Origin: DASQPR01 sp963724705 | GTDB lineage: Bacteria > Actinomycetota > Actinomycetes > Mycobacteriales > Micromonosporaceae | DNA: 64,000 bases | Assembly (NCBI GenBank): GCA_963724705.1 | Contig: CAVRVS010000007.1 | Span: forward strand, 1-64,000 | Reading direction: 5' to 3' | In this document: piece after piece, positions 51,180 through 60,031 of the stretch | Layout of the letters: every line of letters begins with the position of its first letter | Numbering within the stretch: position 1 is the first letter of the stretch | The notes under the pieces: model-generated | Seen by the model: only the letters and a program-made list of their open reading frames with translations | Told to the model about the DNA's origin: nothing | Database searches by the model: none | Made by a program: the position numbers and the translations under genes

Positions 51180-51347
51180 TCAGCCGACCGCGGCGCGCAG
51201 CGCTTCGCCGAGAGCCGTGGCCTCGTCCGGAGTCATCTCGACGACGAGCCGGCCACCGCCCTCCAGCGGAACGCGCATGACGATCCCGCGGCCTTCCTTG
51301 GTGACCTCCAGCGGACCGTCACCCGTCCGCGGCTTCATCGCCGCCAT
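51180..51347 (-). CDS. DUF3117 protein
   Basis: A 55-aa protein: AAMKPRTGDGPLEVTKEGRG then IVMRVPLEGGGRLVVEMTPD and EATALGEALRAAVG. This is the DUF3117 family, nearly invariant in actinobacteria (Rv1211 in M. tuberculosis) and of unknown function. AGGGGAG precedes the ATG at 51347. A 234-nt gap separates its end from pepA. Confidence 0.95.
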   Translation of the reverse strand: MAAMKPRTGDGPLEVTKEGRGIVMRVPLEGGGRLVVEMTPDEATALGEALRAAVG

Positions 51348-51600
51348 GTTGTCTCCCCTCTCGACGTCCGGCCGAGTGCGCCTGCGCGTGCTCGAACCGG
51401 GCCTTGCTCGTCGAATATGACGATCGGTTGCAAACCGTGTTGCGTCGGCGCATGTGCCGAGGAAATGATTTTCCCTGATGAAGTCCTCAAGACCCAAACC
51501 GGCTCGCAAATAGCTATGACGGGTGGCTGGCAAGCGCCACCATTCGATGTCACAATGAGCGGCATTTCCGCGGGCCCGGCTCGGTCAACGTGATCAAGAG

Positions 51601-52425
51601 GTGGGGTGGGCAACGCCCGTGCAGGCACGGTCGGCACTCTTCGATCTCTACGGCGACCACCTCCGCGCACACGGCGGCCGAGCGCCGGTCGCGGCTCTCG
51701 TACGCCTGCTCGCGCCCCTCGACATCGGTGCACCGGCCGTCCGTACGGCAGTGTCGCGGATGGTCCGGCAGGGCTGGCTGCATCCGCTGCGGCTCTCGTC
51801 GGGGCCGGGTTATCTGATCACGCAACGAGCGGCGAACCGGCTCGACGAAGCGGCCGAGCGGATCTACCGCACAAATCCCCAGCAATGGGACGGCACCTTC
51901 GACCTCGTCATCGCGGATGCGCCGGTGCCACGGTCGGATCGGCAACGGATCGCGAACAACTTCGCCTATCTCGGCTACGGCACGATCGGCGAGACGACCT
52001 GGGTCGCCACGAAACCGTCTCCCGAAGCCGAGTCGGTCCTGACCGACGCGGGCGTACGGTTCCAACGGTTTGTCGGGCACCACGCCGGCGGCGTACACGG
52101 GGCAACCGCCCTGGTCAGCCAGGCATGGGATCTCGAGCGCATCGCTCGTGAGTATCGAGAGTTCGTGATCTCGATGCGGCCGGTCGTCGATCGGGTCGAC
52201 GCCGACGGCGATCTCAAGGCGGCGTACACGGCCCGATTCCGGCTCGTGCACGCCTGGCGTACGTTCCTGTTCCGGGACCCGGCGCTCCCGGCCGATCTCC
52301 TGCCGGCCCGCTGGCCGGGCAACGACGCCGCGGAGTTCTTCGACCTGCACGCCGGGCGGCTGCGGCCGGCCGCAGACGAATTCGTCGAGCACTGCCTGAC
52401 TCTGGTGAAGGGTGCCCAACCGTGA
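51601..52425 (+). CDS. paaX: PaaX-family transcriptional repressor
   Basis: A 274-aa protein with the PaaX winged-helix N-terminus (ARSALFDLYGDHLRAHGGRA; VRTAVSRMVRQGWLHPLRLS) and C-terminal domain. PaaX senses phenylacetyl-CoA in other bacteria. Its GTG start follows GAGGTGGG. The enoyl-CoA hydratase gene overlaps its stop by 4 nt, so it likely controls that gene. The 253-nt divergent gap upstream has small inverted repeats (GGAAAtgatTTTCC at 51461-51474; GGTGGC/GCCACC around 51522-51541). Confidence 0.9.
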   Translation: MGWATPVQARSALFDLYGDHLRAHGGRAPVAALVRLLAPLDIGAPAVRTAVSRMVRQGWLHPLRLSSGPGYLITQRAANRLDEAAERIYRTNPQQWDGTFDLVIADAPVPRSDRQRIANNFAYLGYGTIGETTWVATKPSPEAESVLTDAGVRFQRFVGHHAGGVHGATALVSQAWDLERIAREYREFVISMRPVVDRVDADGDLKAAYTARFRLVHAWRTFLFRDPALPADLLPARWPGNDAAEFFDLHAGRLRPAADEFVEHCLTLVKGAQP

Positions 52426-53210
52426 CCGTGCTGCTGCTCGACGTCGTCGATGGCGTCGCGACCGTGACGCTGAACCGGCCCGAATCGCTCAATTCGCTGT
52501 CGCTCGAACTCAAGGTCGCACTCCGCGACACGCTGGACAAACTCGCCGACGACCCGAGCATCCGGGCGATCGTGCTCACCGGATCCGGGCGGGCGTTCTG
52601 CGTCGGCCAGGATCTGCGGGAGCACACGCGGCTGCTGGCCGAGGGCTCGCCGGCGCCGCTGTCGACCGTACGAGAGCACTACAACCCGATCGCGCTCCGG
52701 ATTGCCGGAATGCCCAAGCCGGTGATCGCCGCCGTACGCGGAATGGCGGCCGGGGCCGGTGCCGGCCTTGCGTTCCTGGCCGACTTCCGGGTCGGCGGCC
52801 CGAAGACGGCGTTCCTGATGGCTTTTGCCAACGTCGGTCTGGCCGCCGATACGGCCGCTTCCTGGACCCTGCCGCGGCTGGTCGGTCATGCGAAGGCGAC
52901 CGAGTTGCTGATCCTGGCGGAGCCCATCAACGCGGCCGAAGCCGCGCGCATCGGCCTGCTGACGACGCTCGTCGACGACGACGAGGACGTGTTGCCGGCG
53001 GCGTACGCGCTCGCGTCCCGGCTCGCCGCCGGTCCGACGATCGCGTACGGCCAGATCAAGCGCGAGCTGATCACGGCGGAGGCGGGCAGTCTGGCCGACG
53101 CGCTGGAGACGGAGGCCGACGCCCAGTCGATCACCGGTGCGACCGCGGATCACGCTGACTCGGTCGCTGCCTTCGTCGCCAAGCAACCGCTCGTCTTCAA
53201 CGGTCGCTGA
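52422..53210 (+). CDS. paaG: PaaG-like enoyl-CoA hydratase/isomerase
   Basis: A 262-aa crotonase-fold protein: GSGRAFCVGQDLREH, AGAGAGLAFLADFRVGG (oxyanion loop), then FLMAFANVGLAADTAASWTL and PRLVG. Asp143 aligns with the catalytic Asp of PaaG-type isomerases, whereas the classic hydratase Glu is absent. With the overlapping paaX this suggests phenylacetate-type epoxy-CoA isomerisation, but no paaABCDE, paaK or paaZ is in the window. Confidence 0.85.
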   Translation: MTVLLLDVVDGVATVTLNRPESLNSLSLELKVALRDTLDKLADDPSIRAIVLTGSGRAFCVGQDLREHTRLLAEGSPAPLSTVREHYNPIALRIAGMPKPVIAAVRGMAAGAGAGLAFLADFRVGGPKTAFLMAFANVGLAADTAASWTLPRLVGHAKATELLILAEPINAAEAARIGLLTTLVDDDEDVLPAAYALASRLAAGPTIAYGQIKRELITAEAGSLADALETEADAQSITGATADHADSVAAFVAKQPLVFNGR

Positions 53211-53222
53211 GGCCGCTAGACG

Positions 53223-53819
53223 CTACTCGTCTTCCTCCGGATCGAGATTTACCTCGACACCAGCCACCATCGCCTGCATGGCGAGCTCGTCGCCGGCCGG
53301 GCTGACGAAGGTCGGCAGCTCCCGCGGCCCGAGTTCGGCCACGTACGTCCAGAACTGGCGCACCGCCTCCGCGGCGCTGGATGCTTCGATCGGCAGATCG
53401 AGACTCACGAGCCAGGTCTGGCGCGTGGCCGTGCGGTCAGCAGCCTCACCCGATGTGGCGGCGCCCGGCGCCTGATCGGCGTACGCGGTCCACTCCGACT
53501 CATCGATGCGGACGATGTCTCCCACGCTCACCAGGGGGACGGCACCTGAGACCGGACGGGGATCATCAAAGAATCGCGCCACGTACGAGATCGCGATCTC
53601 GCCATCGACCGGCGCGGCCCCGTCCAGGTCATCGCCATCGGACAGCGTCTCGTGGTGCGTCGCGGACACGGTGCCGAGAGCGAACACGACCGGGGTTTGG
53701 CCGGCCGACAGGAGCATCACGCGATCGCCGAGGACGACTTCTCTCGCGGCGAGCCCGGCCAACACGATGCCGTCACGCTGATAGAGCCGCTCGGCTTCGA
53801 ACCGGTCGGCCGCGACCAT
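53223..53819 (-). CDS. conserved actinobacterial protein of unknown function
   Basis: A 198-aa protein from the ATG at 53819 (VAADRFEAERLYQRDGIVLA); an ATG 27 nt upstream is possible. It has an N-terminal beta-rich part (REVVLGDRVMLLSAGQTPVV) and a well conserved C-terminal end (PTFVSPAGDELAMQAMVAGV then EVNLDPEEDE). I recall similar proteins only as uncharacterised in actinobacteria. Lies 12 nt from the convergent paaG-like gene and 45 nt from tag. Confidence 0.75.
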   Translation of the reverse strand: MVAADRFEAERLYQRDGIVLAGLAAREVVLGDRVMLLSAGQTPVVFALGTVSATHHETLSDGDDLDGAAPVDGEIAISYVARFFDDPRPVSGAVPLVSVGDIVRIDESEWTAYADQAPGAATSGEAADRTATRQTWLVSLDLPIEASSAAEAVRQFWTYVAELGPRELPTFVSPAGDELAMQAMVAGVEVNLDPEEDE

Positions 53820-53864
53820 GATGGCCCAGGCTCCCACGCCTTCCATCCCACCACGGGGGGCCGC

Positions 53865-54725
53865 TCACGCGGACCGGCGGCCCGCTGAACGCTTGCCTGG
53901 TGCGCTGCGGCGGCCGGCGGCGGCCGCCGCCTTCTCGGGGGACGACTCGGCCGCCGGGGCCGACTTCGCCACCGCGGTCGACTTCGCCACCGCGGTCGAC
54001 TTGGCCGTCCCGGACGATGTGCGGGCCGGTCGACGCTGCTCCACCGGCGGCACGAAGCAGCCGTCGATGTGGTCGTCAACCATGCCGGTCGCCTGCATCA
54101 ACGCATAGGCCGTCGTCGGACCGACAAAGCGAAAGCCGCGCTTGCGCAGCTCCTTGGCCATGGCGGTGGACTCCGGGGTGGTCGCCGGAACCTCGCCCGA
54201 GCGCGGGCGGTGCCGGCCCACCGGATCGGGCGCGTAGGCCCACAGAAACGCGGCGAGGCCCTCGGGCAGGTCGAGCGCCGCTCGTGCGTTGGCCATCGCC
54301 GCATCGATCTTTGCTCTGTTCCGCACGATCCCGACGTCGGCCAGGAGTCGGGCCGCGTCGCGCTCGTCGAACTTCGCGACCGCTTCTAGCGAAAAGCCGG
54401 CGAACGCCGAGCGGAACGCCGGCCGCTTGCGCAGAATCGTGATCCACGACAGGCCGGACTGGAAAGCCTCCAGCGTGAGCCGCTCGTAGATGCCGTCGTC
54501 CGAGCGGACCGGGCGGCCCCACTCCTCGTCGTGGTAGGTGCGGTAGTCGGCTGTGCTGTCCGCCCACGAGCACCGGGCACGACCGTCCTCTCCCACCGCG
54601 AGGCCCTTCGCGACCACGCGCCGCGGAGCGGCTGGCTCCACGCCCAGCGGCGCATCCGCTTTCGCTTGCCGCTTCCGGTTGACCTGAGCGTCCATGGCCG
54701 CGACTTTAGTGAGCCGCACCGACAA
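53865..54725 (-). CDS. tag: 3-methyladenine DNA glycosylase I with basic tail
   Basis: Tag removes 3-methyladenine from DNA. The zinc snap is complete: C52, H65 (TYHDEEWG), H219 and C223 (DDHIDGCF), and LTLEAFQSGLSWITILRKR holds the active region. Residues about 231-286 are an extra Lys/Ala/Ser/Arg tail with KSTAVA repeats, likely DNA-binding. The start is uncertain: the first 45 residues are not conserved and later starts are possible. Follows the DUF3117-tag-DivIVA order known from M. tuberculosis Rv1209-Rv1211. Confidence 0.92.
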   Translation of the reverse strand: MSVRLTKVAAMDAQVNRKRQAKADAPLGVEPAAPRRVVAKGLAVGEDGRARCSWADSTADYRTYHDEEWGRPVRSDDGIYERLTLEAFQSGLSWITILRKRPAFRSAFAGFSLEAVAKFDERDAARLLADVGIVRNRAKIDAAMANARAALDLPEGLAAFLWAYAPDPVGRHRPRSGEVPATTPESTAMAKELRKRGFRFVGPTTAYALMQATGMVDDHIDGCFVPPVEQRRPARTSSGTAKSTAVAKSTAVAKSAPAAESSPEKAAAAAGRRSAPGKRSAGRRSA

Positions 54726-54755
54726 CGCGGCACCGGTCGCGGTGATGCGTTGCTC

Positions 54756-55253
54756 TCAGAGCGTCCCGTCCTCGACCAGCCGCGCGAAGCGCTTCAACGC
54801 GGCCGTGAGGCTTGCCTTGCTACCGGGCCACATGAGCGGCCAGGCCAGCCGACCGGCCAAACCGCCCGGCAGCTGAAACCACTCATGCCAGACCACCTGT
54901 GTCCGGGACGGGCCCATCGCCGTACACCGCATCACGCCGGGCCCGCGCAGGATCTTGCCGGTGTGCAGAACCTTGACCTGGTACGGCCGGTCGATCGACT
55001 CGATCTGCATGATGTCCGTGAGCACGGCCGGGCCGACCGTCGTGACCGCCTCCACGGTGCTACCCACGCCGCCGTCGCCCTTGGTGATCTTGACGACGGT
55101 GAACGGGATCCACTCGCCCTGGCGCTCCCACGCGGTGAGTGCGGTGAATACCCGGTCGGCGGCCGCCTTAACGATCACCGTGGCGGTGACCTCAGTGGTG
55201 CCGGGATGTTCGGAGTCGCTCGGGGATCCGATCGAGCGGCGTGCCTCGCTCAT
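54756..55253 (-). CDS. SRPBCC-family protein
   Basis: A 165-aa polyketide-cyclase/START-like (SRPBCC) protein: EVTATVIVKAAADRVFTALT at the start, LRGPGVMRCTAMGPSRTQVV and a C-terminal helix GSKASLTAALKRFARLVEDG. These bind hydrophobic ligands; the ligand is unknown. Its end lies 30 nt upstream of tag and its start overlaps the DivIVA-like gene by 4 nt. Confidence 0.88.
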   Translation of the reverse strand: MSEARRSIGSPSDSEHPGTTEVTATVIVKAAADRVFTALTAWERQGEWIPFTVVKITKGDGGVGSTVEAVTTVGPAVLTDIMQIESIDRPYQVKVLHTGKILRGPGVMRCTAMGPSRTQVVWHEWFQLPGGLAGRLAWPLMWPGSKASLTAALKRFARLVEDGTL

Positions 55254-55939
55254 CGACCGGTGGCCGCTCGGTCGCCGAGTGCCTGGTCATCATGGTCGGA
55301 CCGGTTGGCCGCGCCGTTGCGCCGGCCGAGATCCGGCGCGGCCGCAGTTTCCTCACCTGGTGCGGCCGCTGTTTCCTCGCCTGGTGCGGCCGTTGGGCCG
55401 TCGGCGACCTCGCCATCCTGCTCGTTGCCATCGCTCGGCGCGGTCCCAGGAGTGGCGCCGAGGTCGGCCTCGCCATCAATTGCGGCATCGGCAGCAACCG
55501 AGGGTTCGGCGGCGGCTGCGTCGGCATGGTTCCGCGCGCCGCCCGATGCCGTCGTCGTAACGACCGTGGTTCCGCTACCGCCAACAGCGCCGTCCCGCGC
55601 TTGCCGTAGTGCTTCGGCGTCGTCCATCCGGCCGTCCCGCAGCGCGATCACCTCGGCCTCGAGTACGTCGATCAGCTCCTGCTTGTACCCCACGTCGTAC
55701 GCGGCGCGGCGCAGCGCGGCATCGACTTGCACCATCCGGTAGCCACGCGCGACGGTATCGAACCGAAGCGACGATATGTCCGACTCCACGAGCGGGCGGG
55801 ATCCGGGCAGCGGCACGGCGCGGCCATCCGGTTCCTCCGGATCGAGACCGTCATCGTTGCCGGTGAACACCCACACGACGAGGTACGCGATCACGGCGAC
55901 CGCGATGGCCAGCAGCAACAGCAAAACCCAGTGGCGCAT
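55250..55939 (-). CDS. DivIVA-domain membrane protein
   Basis: A 229-aa protein from the ATG at 55939: one membrane helix (HWVLLLLLAIAVAVIAYLVV), then a DivIVA-type segment (RFDTVARGYRMVQVDAALRR), and a long Ala/Glu/Pro tail with the repeat GEETAAAP. It resembles Rv1209 of M. tuberculosis. A longer upstream frame overlaps folP2 and is rejected. It may help organise cell-pole or wall growth by analogy with DivIVA proteins. Overlaps the SRPBCC gene by 4 nt; divergent from folP2. Confidence 0.85.
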   Translation of the reverse strand: MRHWVLLLLLAIAVAVIAYLVVWVFTGNDDGLDPEEPDGRAVPLPGSRPLVESDISSLRFDTVARGYRMVQVDAALRRAAYDVGYKQELIDVLEAEVIALRDGRMDDAEALRQARDGAVGGSGTTVVTTTASGGARNHADAAAAEPSVAADAAIDGEADLGATPGTAPSDGNEQDGEVADGPTAAPGEETAAAPGEETAAAPDLGRRNGAANRSDHDDQALGDRAATGR

Positions 55940-56021
55940 GTGTCGATCGTGGCACGCGCCTGCCGGGTAGGCGACCCCGGTACGGTAGAACGACTTCGAT
56001 GCCGACCCGACGAGGCGACCC

Positions 56022-56912
56022 TTGGTAGCAGAGCCGGCCCGATCCGCTACGGCGCTTCGACTCGGCCGCCGTACCTTCGACCCGGGCGAATTCGCCGTCA
56101 TGGCGATCGTGAACCGTACGCCCGATTCGTTCTTCGACAAGGGCGCGACGTTCGCCGCGGACGCCGCGCTGTCGGCGGTCGACCGAGCCGTGAGCGACGG
56201 AGCGGACATCATCGATATCGGCGGCGTGAAGGCCGGTCCGGGCGACGATGTTGACGCGGCCGAGGAGTTGCGGCGGACGATCCCCACCATCGTGGCCGTG
56301 CGCGCCCGCTTTCCCGAGGTCGTGATCTCGATCGACACGTGGCGGGCCGAAGTCGCTCGGGAGGCCGTTGCGGCGGGCGCCGACCTTCTCAACGACACGT
56401 GGGCCGGCGCCGATCCAGCGCTGGCCACGGTGGCCGCCGAGACCGGCGCGGCCATCGTGTGCTCACACGCCGGCGGGCTGGCACCGCGAACGCGGCCACA
56501 CCGGATCGCGTTCGACGATGTCGTTGTCGATGTGATCAGTACGGTGACCGGTCTTGCCGAACGGGCGTTGTCTCTCGGCGTACGAGCCGACGGCATCCTG
56601 ATCGACCCGGCCCACGATTTCGGGAAGAACACCCGACATTCGCTGGAGATCACTCGCCGGCTGGACGAACTCGTCGCCACCGGCTGGCCGGTGCTCGTGG
56701 CCCTATCCAACAAGGACTTCGTCGGCGAGACCCTGGACGTGCCATTGGACCAGCGACTCGACGGGACGCTCGCGGCGACGAGCGTCTCGGCCTGGCTCGG
56801 CGCCCGGGTCTTCCGCGCCCACCAGGTGCGGCAGACGCGCCAGGTGCTCGACATGGTCGCGTCGATCCGCGGCGACCGTCCCCCGGCCGTCGCCCGCCGC
56901 GGCCTGGCGTAG
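56022..56912 (+). CDS. folP2: dihydropteroate synthase-like protein (FolP2 type)
   Basis: A 296-aa TIM-barrel protein with NRTPDSFFDKG in place of the NVTPDSFSDGG of true DHPS, and IDIGGVKAGPGDDVD, LNDTWAGADP, IVCSHAGG. These match FolP2 of M. tuberculosis (Rv1207), reported not to act as DHPS. So folate synthesis is not implied. TTG start with GAGG upstream; -10-like TACGGT at 55981-55986. Neighbouring gpgS, normal in mycobacteria, is absent. Confidence 0.88.
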   Translation: MVAEPARSATALRLGRRTFDPGEFAVMAIVNRTPDSFFDKGATFAADAALSAVDRAVSDGADIIDIGGVKAGPGDDVDAAEELRRTIPTIVAVRARFPEVVISIDTWRAEVAREAVAAGADLLNDTWAGADPALATVAAETGAAIVCSHAGGLAPRTRPHRIAFDDVVVDVISTVTGLAERALSLGVRADGILIDPAHDFGKNTRHSLEITRRLDELVATGWPVLVALSNKDFVGETLDVPLDQRLDGTLAATSVSAWLGARVFRAHQVRQTRQVLDMVASIRGDRPPAVARRGLA

Positions 56913-56920
56913 CGCCCGAC

Positions 56921-56937
56921 GTCCACGGGGGTGGATC
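56921..56937. repeat. single arm of the palindromic intergenic element
   Basis: GTCCACGGGGGTGGATC, the reverse complement of the consensus GATCCACnnnGGTGGAC with one mismatch, 9 nt after the folP2 stop. Its pair is missing. Nothing else was recognised in 56938-57037; a weak -35 TTGACG (57038-57043) with a poor -10 lies before korA. Confidence 0.55.
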
Positions 56938-57101
56938 TTGGCTGTGGTGAGGCATGGTGAGGCGTGGTGAGAGGAATTCGTCCGCAGAGCGGGACGGATG
57001 GCGTCCCGTGGATCACACCTAACGCTCGGCGCGAGACTTGACGTATACCGGCGACGTAGGCTTCATGACGCACATCTGTCCCTCAAGGGAGGTCTCGTAC
57101 G

Positions 57102-58944
57102 GTGACCAAGCAGGTCCGCCAACTGGATCGCGTGGTGATCCGCTTCGCTGGTGACTCCGGCGACGGTATGCAACTCACCGGAGATCGCTTTACATCCGAG
57201 ACCGCTCAGCTGGGCAACGACATCTCGACGCTGCCGAACTTCCCGGCCGAGATCCGGGCACCAGCCGGCACGCTGCCCGGTGTCTCCAGCTTTCAGGTGC
57301 ACTTCGCCGACTACGACATCTTGACGCCCGGGGACGCGCCGAACGTCCTCGTCGCCATGAATCCGGCAGCGCTGAAGGCGAATCTCGCCGACCTCCCCCG
57401 GGGTGCCGAGATCATCGTCAATACGGACGAATTCACCAAGCGCAACCTGGCCAAGGTCGGCTACGCCGAGAACCCGCTCGAAGATGGCACACTCGACGGC
57501 TACGCACTGCATCCGGTCGGCCTCACGAGCATGACGATCAAGGCGCTCGAGTCCTTGAACGTCTCGAAGAAGGACGCCGAGCGAGCAAAGAACATGTTCG
57601 CCCTCGGTCTGCTCTCGTGGCTCTATTCGCGGCCATACGAGTCGACGCTCAAGTTCCTAGCGCGCAAGTTCGCCGCGAGGCCGGACCTGGTCGACGCGAA
57701 TACCGCAGCGTTCAACGCCGGCTGGAACTTCGGCGAGACAACCGAAGACTTCGCCGTGCGGTACGAGGTCAAGCCAGCCAGCATGCCGGCCGGCCACTAT
57801 CGCAACATCACCGGTAACACGGCGCTCGCGCTAGGCCTCGTGGCTGCATCGGTCCGGTCGAAGCTGCCGATGGTGCTCGGCGCGTACCCGATCACGCCGG
57901 CCTCCGACGTCCTGCACGAGCTGGCCAAGCACAAGCGCTTCGGCATCACCACCGTGCAGGCCGAGGATGAGATCGCCGCGATCGGCGTCGCCCTCGGCGC
58001 CTCGTACGGCGGATCGATCGGTGTGACCAGCACCAGCGGACCGGGTGTGGCCCTGAAGAGCGAAACCATCTCGCTGGCCGTGGCCCTCGAGTTGCCGCTG
58101 CTGATCATCGACGTGCAGCGGGCGGGCCCGTCCACCGGTATGCCGACCAAGACCGAGCAGGCCGACCTGCTGATGGCGCTGTACGGCCGGCATGGCGAGG
58201 CACCGGCCGTGGTGATCGCAGCCAAGTCGCCCTCGGATTGCTTCTACGCGGCGATCGACGCGGCCCGCATCGCGATGACGTACCGCACGCCGGTGATCCT
58301 GCTCTCCGATGGGTACATCGCCAACGGCTCCGAGCCGTGGCTGCTGCCGGAGGTGTCGAGCCTGCCGAGCATCGAGGTCGAGTTCGCCACCGAGCCCAAC
58401 TCCCCCGATGGCACCAAGTTCTTGCCCTATCTGCGCGACCCGGCCACGATGGCCCGGCCGTGGGCCGTCCCCGGCACCCCCGGCCTGGAGCACCGCATCG
58501 GCGGTCTGGAGAAGGCCGACATCACCGGTGACATCTCCTACGACCCGACGAACCACGATTTCATGGTCCGAACCCGGGCCGCACGCATCGAGGCCATCGA
58601 GGTCCCGGACATCGAGGTCGAGGATCCCGACGGCGACGCGAAGGTGCTCGTGCTCGGCTGGGGCTCGACGTACGGCCCGATCGGCGCCGCCTGCCGGACA
58701 CTGCGGCAGCAGGGGATCTCGATCGCGCAGGCGCATCTGCGCAACCTGAACCCGATGCCCCGCAACCTCGAATCGGTGCTCCGTGCCTACGACAAGGTCG
58801 TCGTGCCGGAGATGAACCTCGGCCAGCTGGCCACGGTGCTCCGGTCCAAGTTCCTGGTCGACGTCATCAGCTACAACCAGGTGCGTGGCCTGCCGTTCAC
58901 GTCGACCGAGCTCGAGACGATGTTGGAAGGCGTGGTGGACAGCA

Positions 58945-58952
<8 letters not shown>
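57102..58952 (+). CDS. korA: 2-oxoglutarate:ferredoxin oxidoreductase, fused gamma-alpha subunit
   Basis: A 616-aa subunit. Residues 1-190 are the gamma domain (RFAGDSGDGMQLTGDRFTSE), about 220-616 the alpha domain (GAYPITPASDVLHELAKHKR, VQAEDEIAAIGVALGASYGG, TSTSGPGVALKSETI). With KorB it converts 2-oxoglutarate and CoA to succinyl-CoA, reducing ferredoxin: an alternative TCA step. GTG start with GGGAGG 9 nt upstream. korB overlaps its end by 8 nt. Confidence 0.96.
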
Positions 58953-59976
<1,024 letters not shown>

Positions 59977-60031
59977 CGTTCGGGTTCGCCCGCGGTCAGG
60001 ACCTTGCTCGTGGCCAGGACGGTGCGCGCGC

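Noticed and set aside
55940..57073. N-terminal extension of the DivIVA-like protein to 607 residues
   Set aside because: Runs antisense through folP2; the ATG at 55939 begins with a normal membrane helix.
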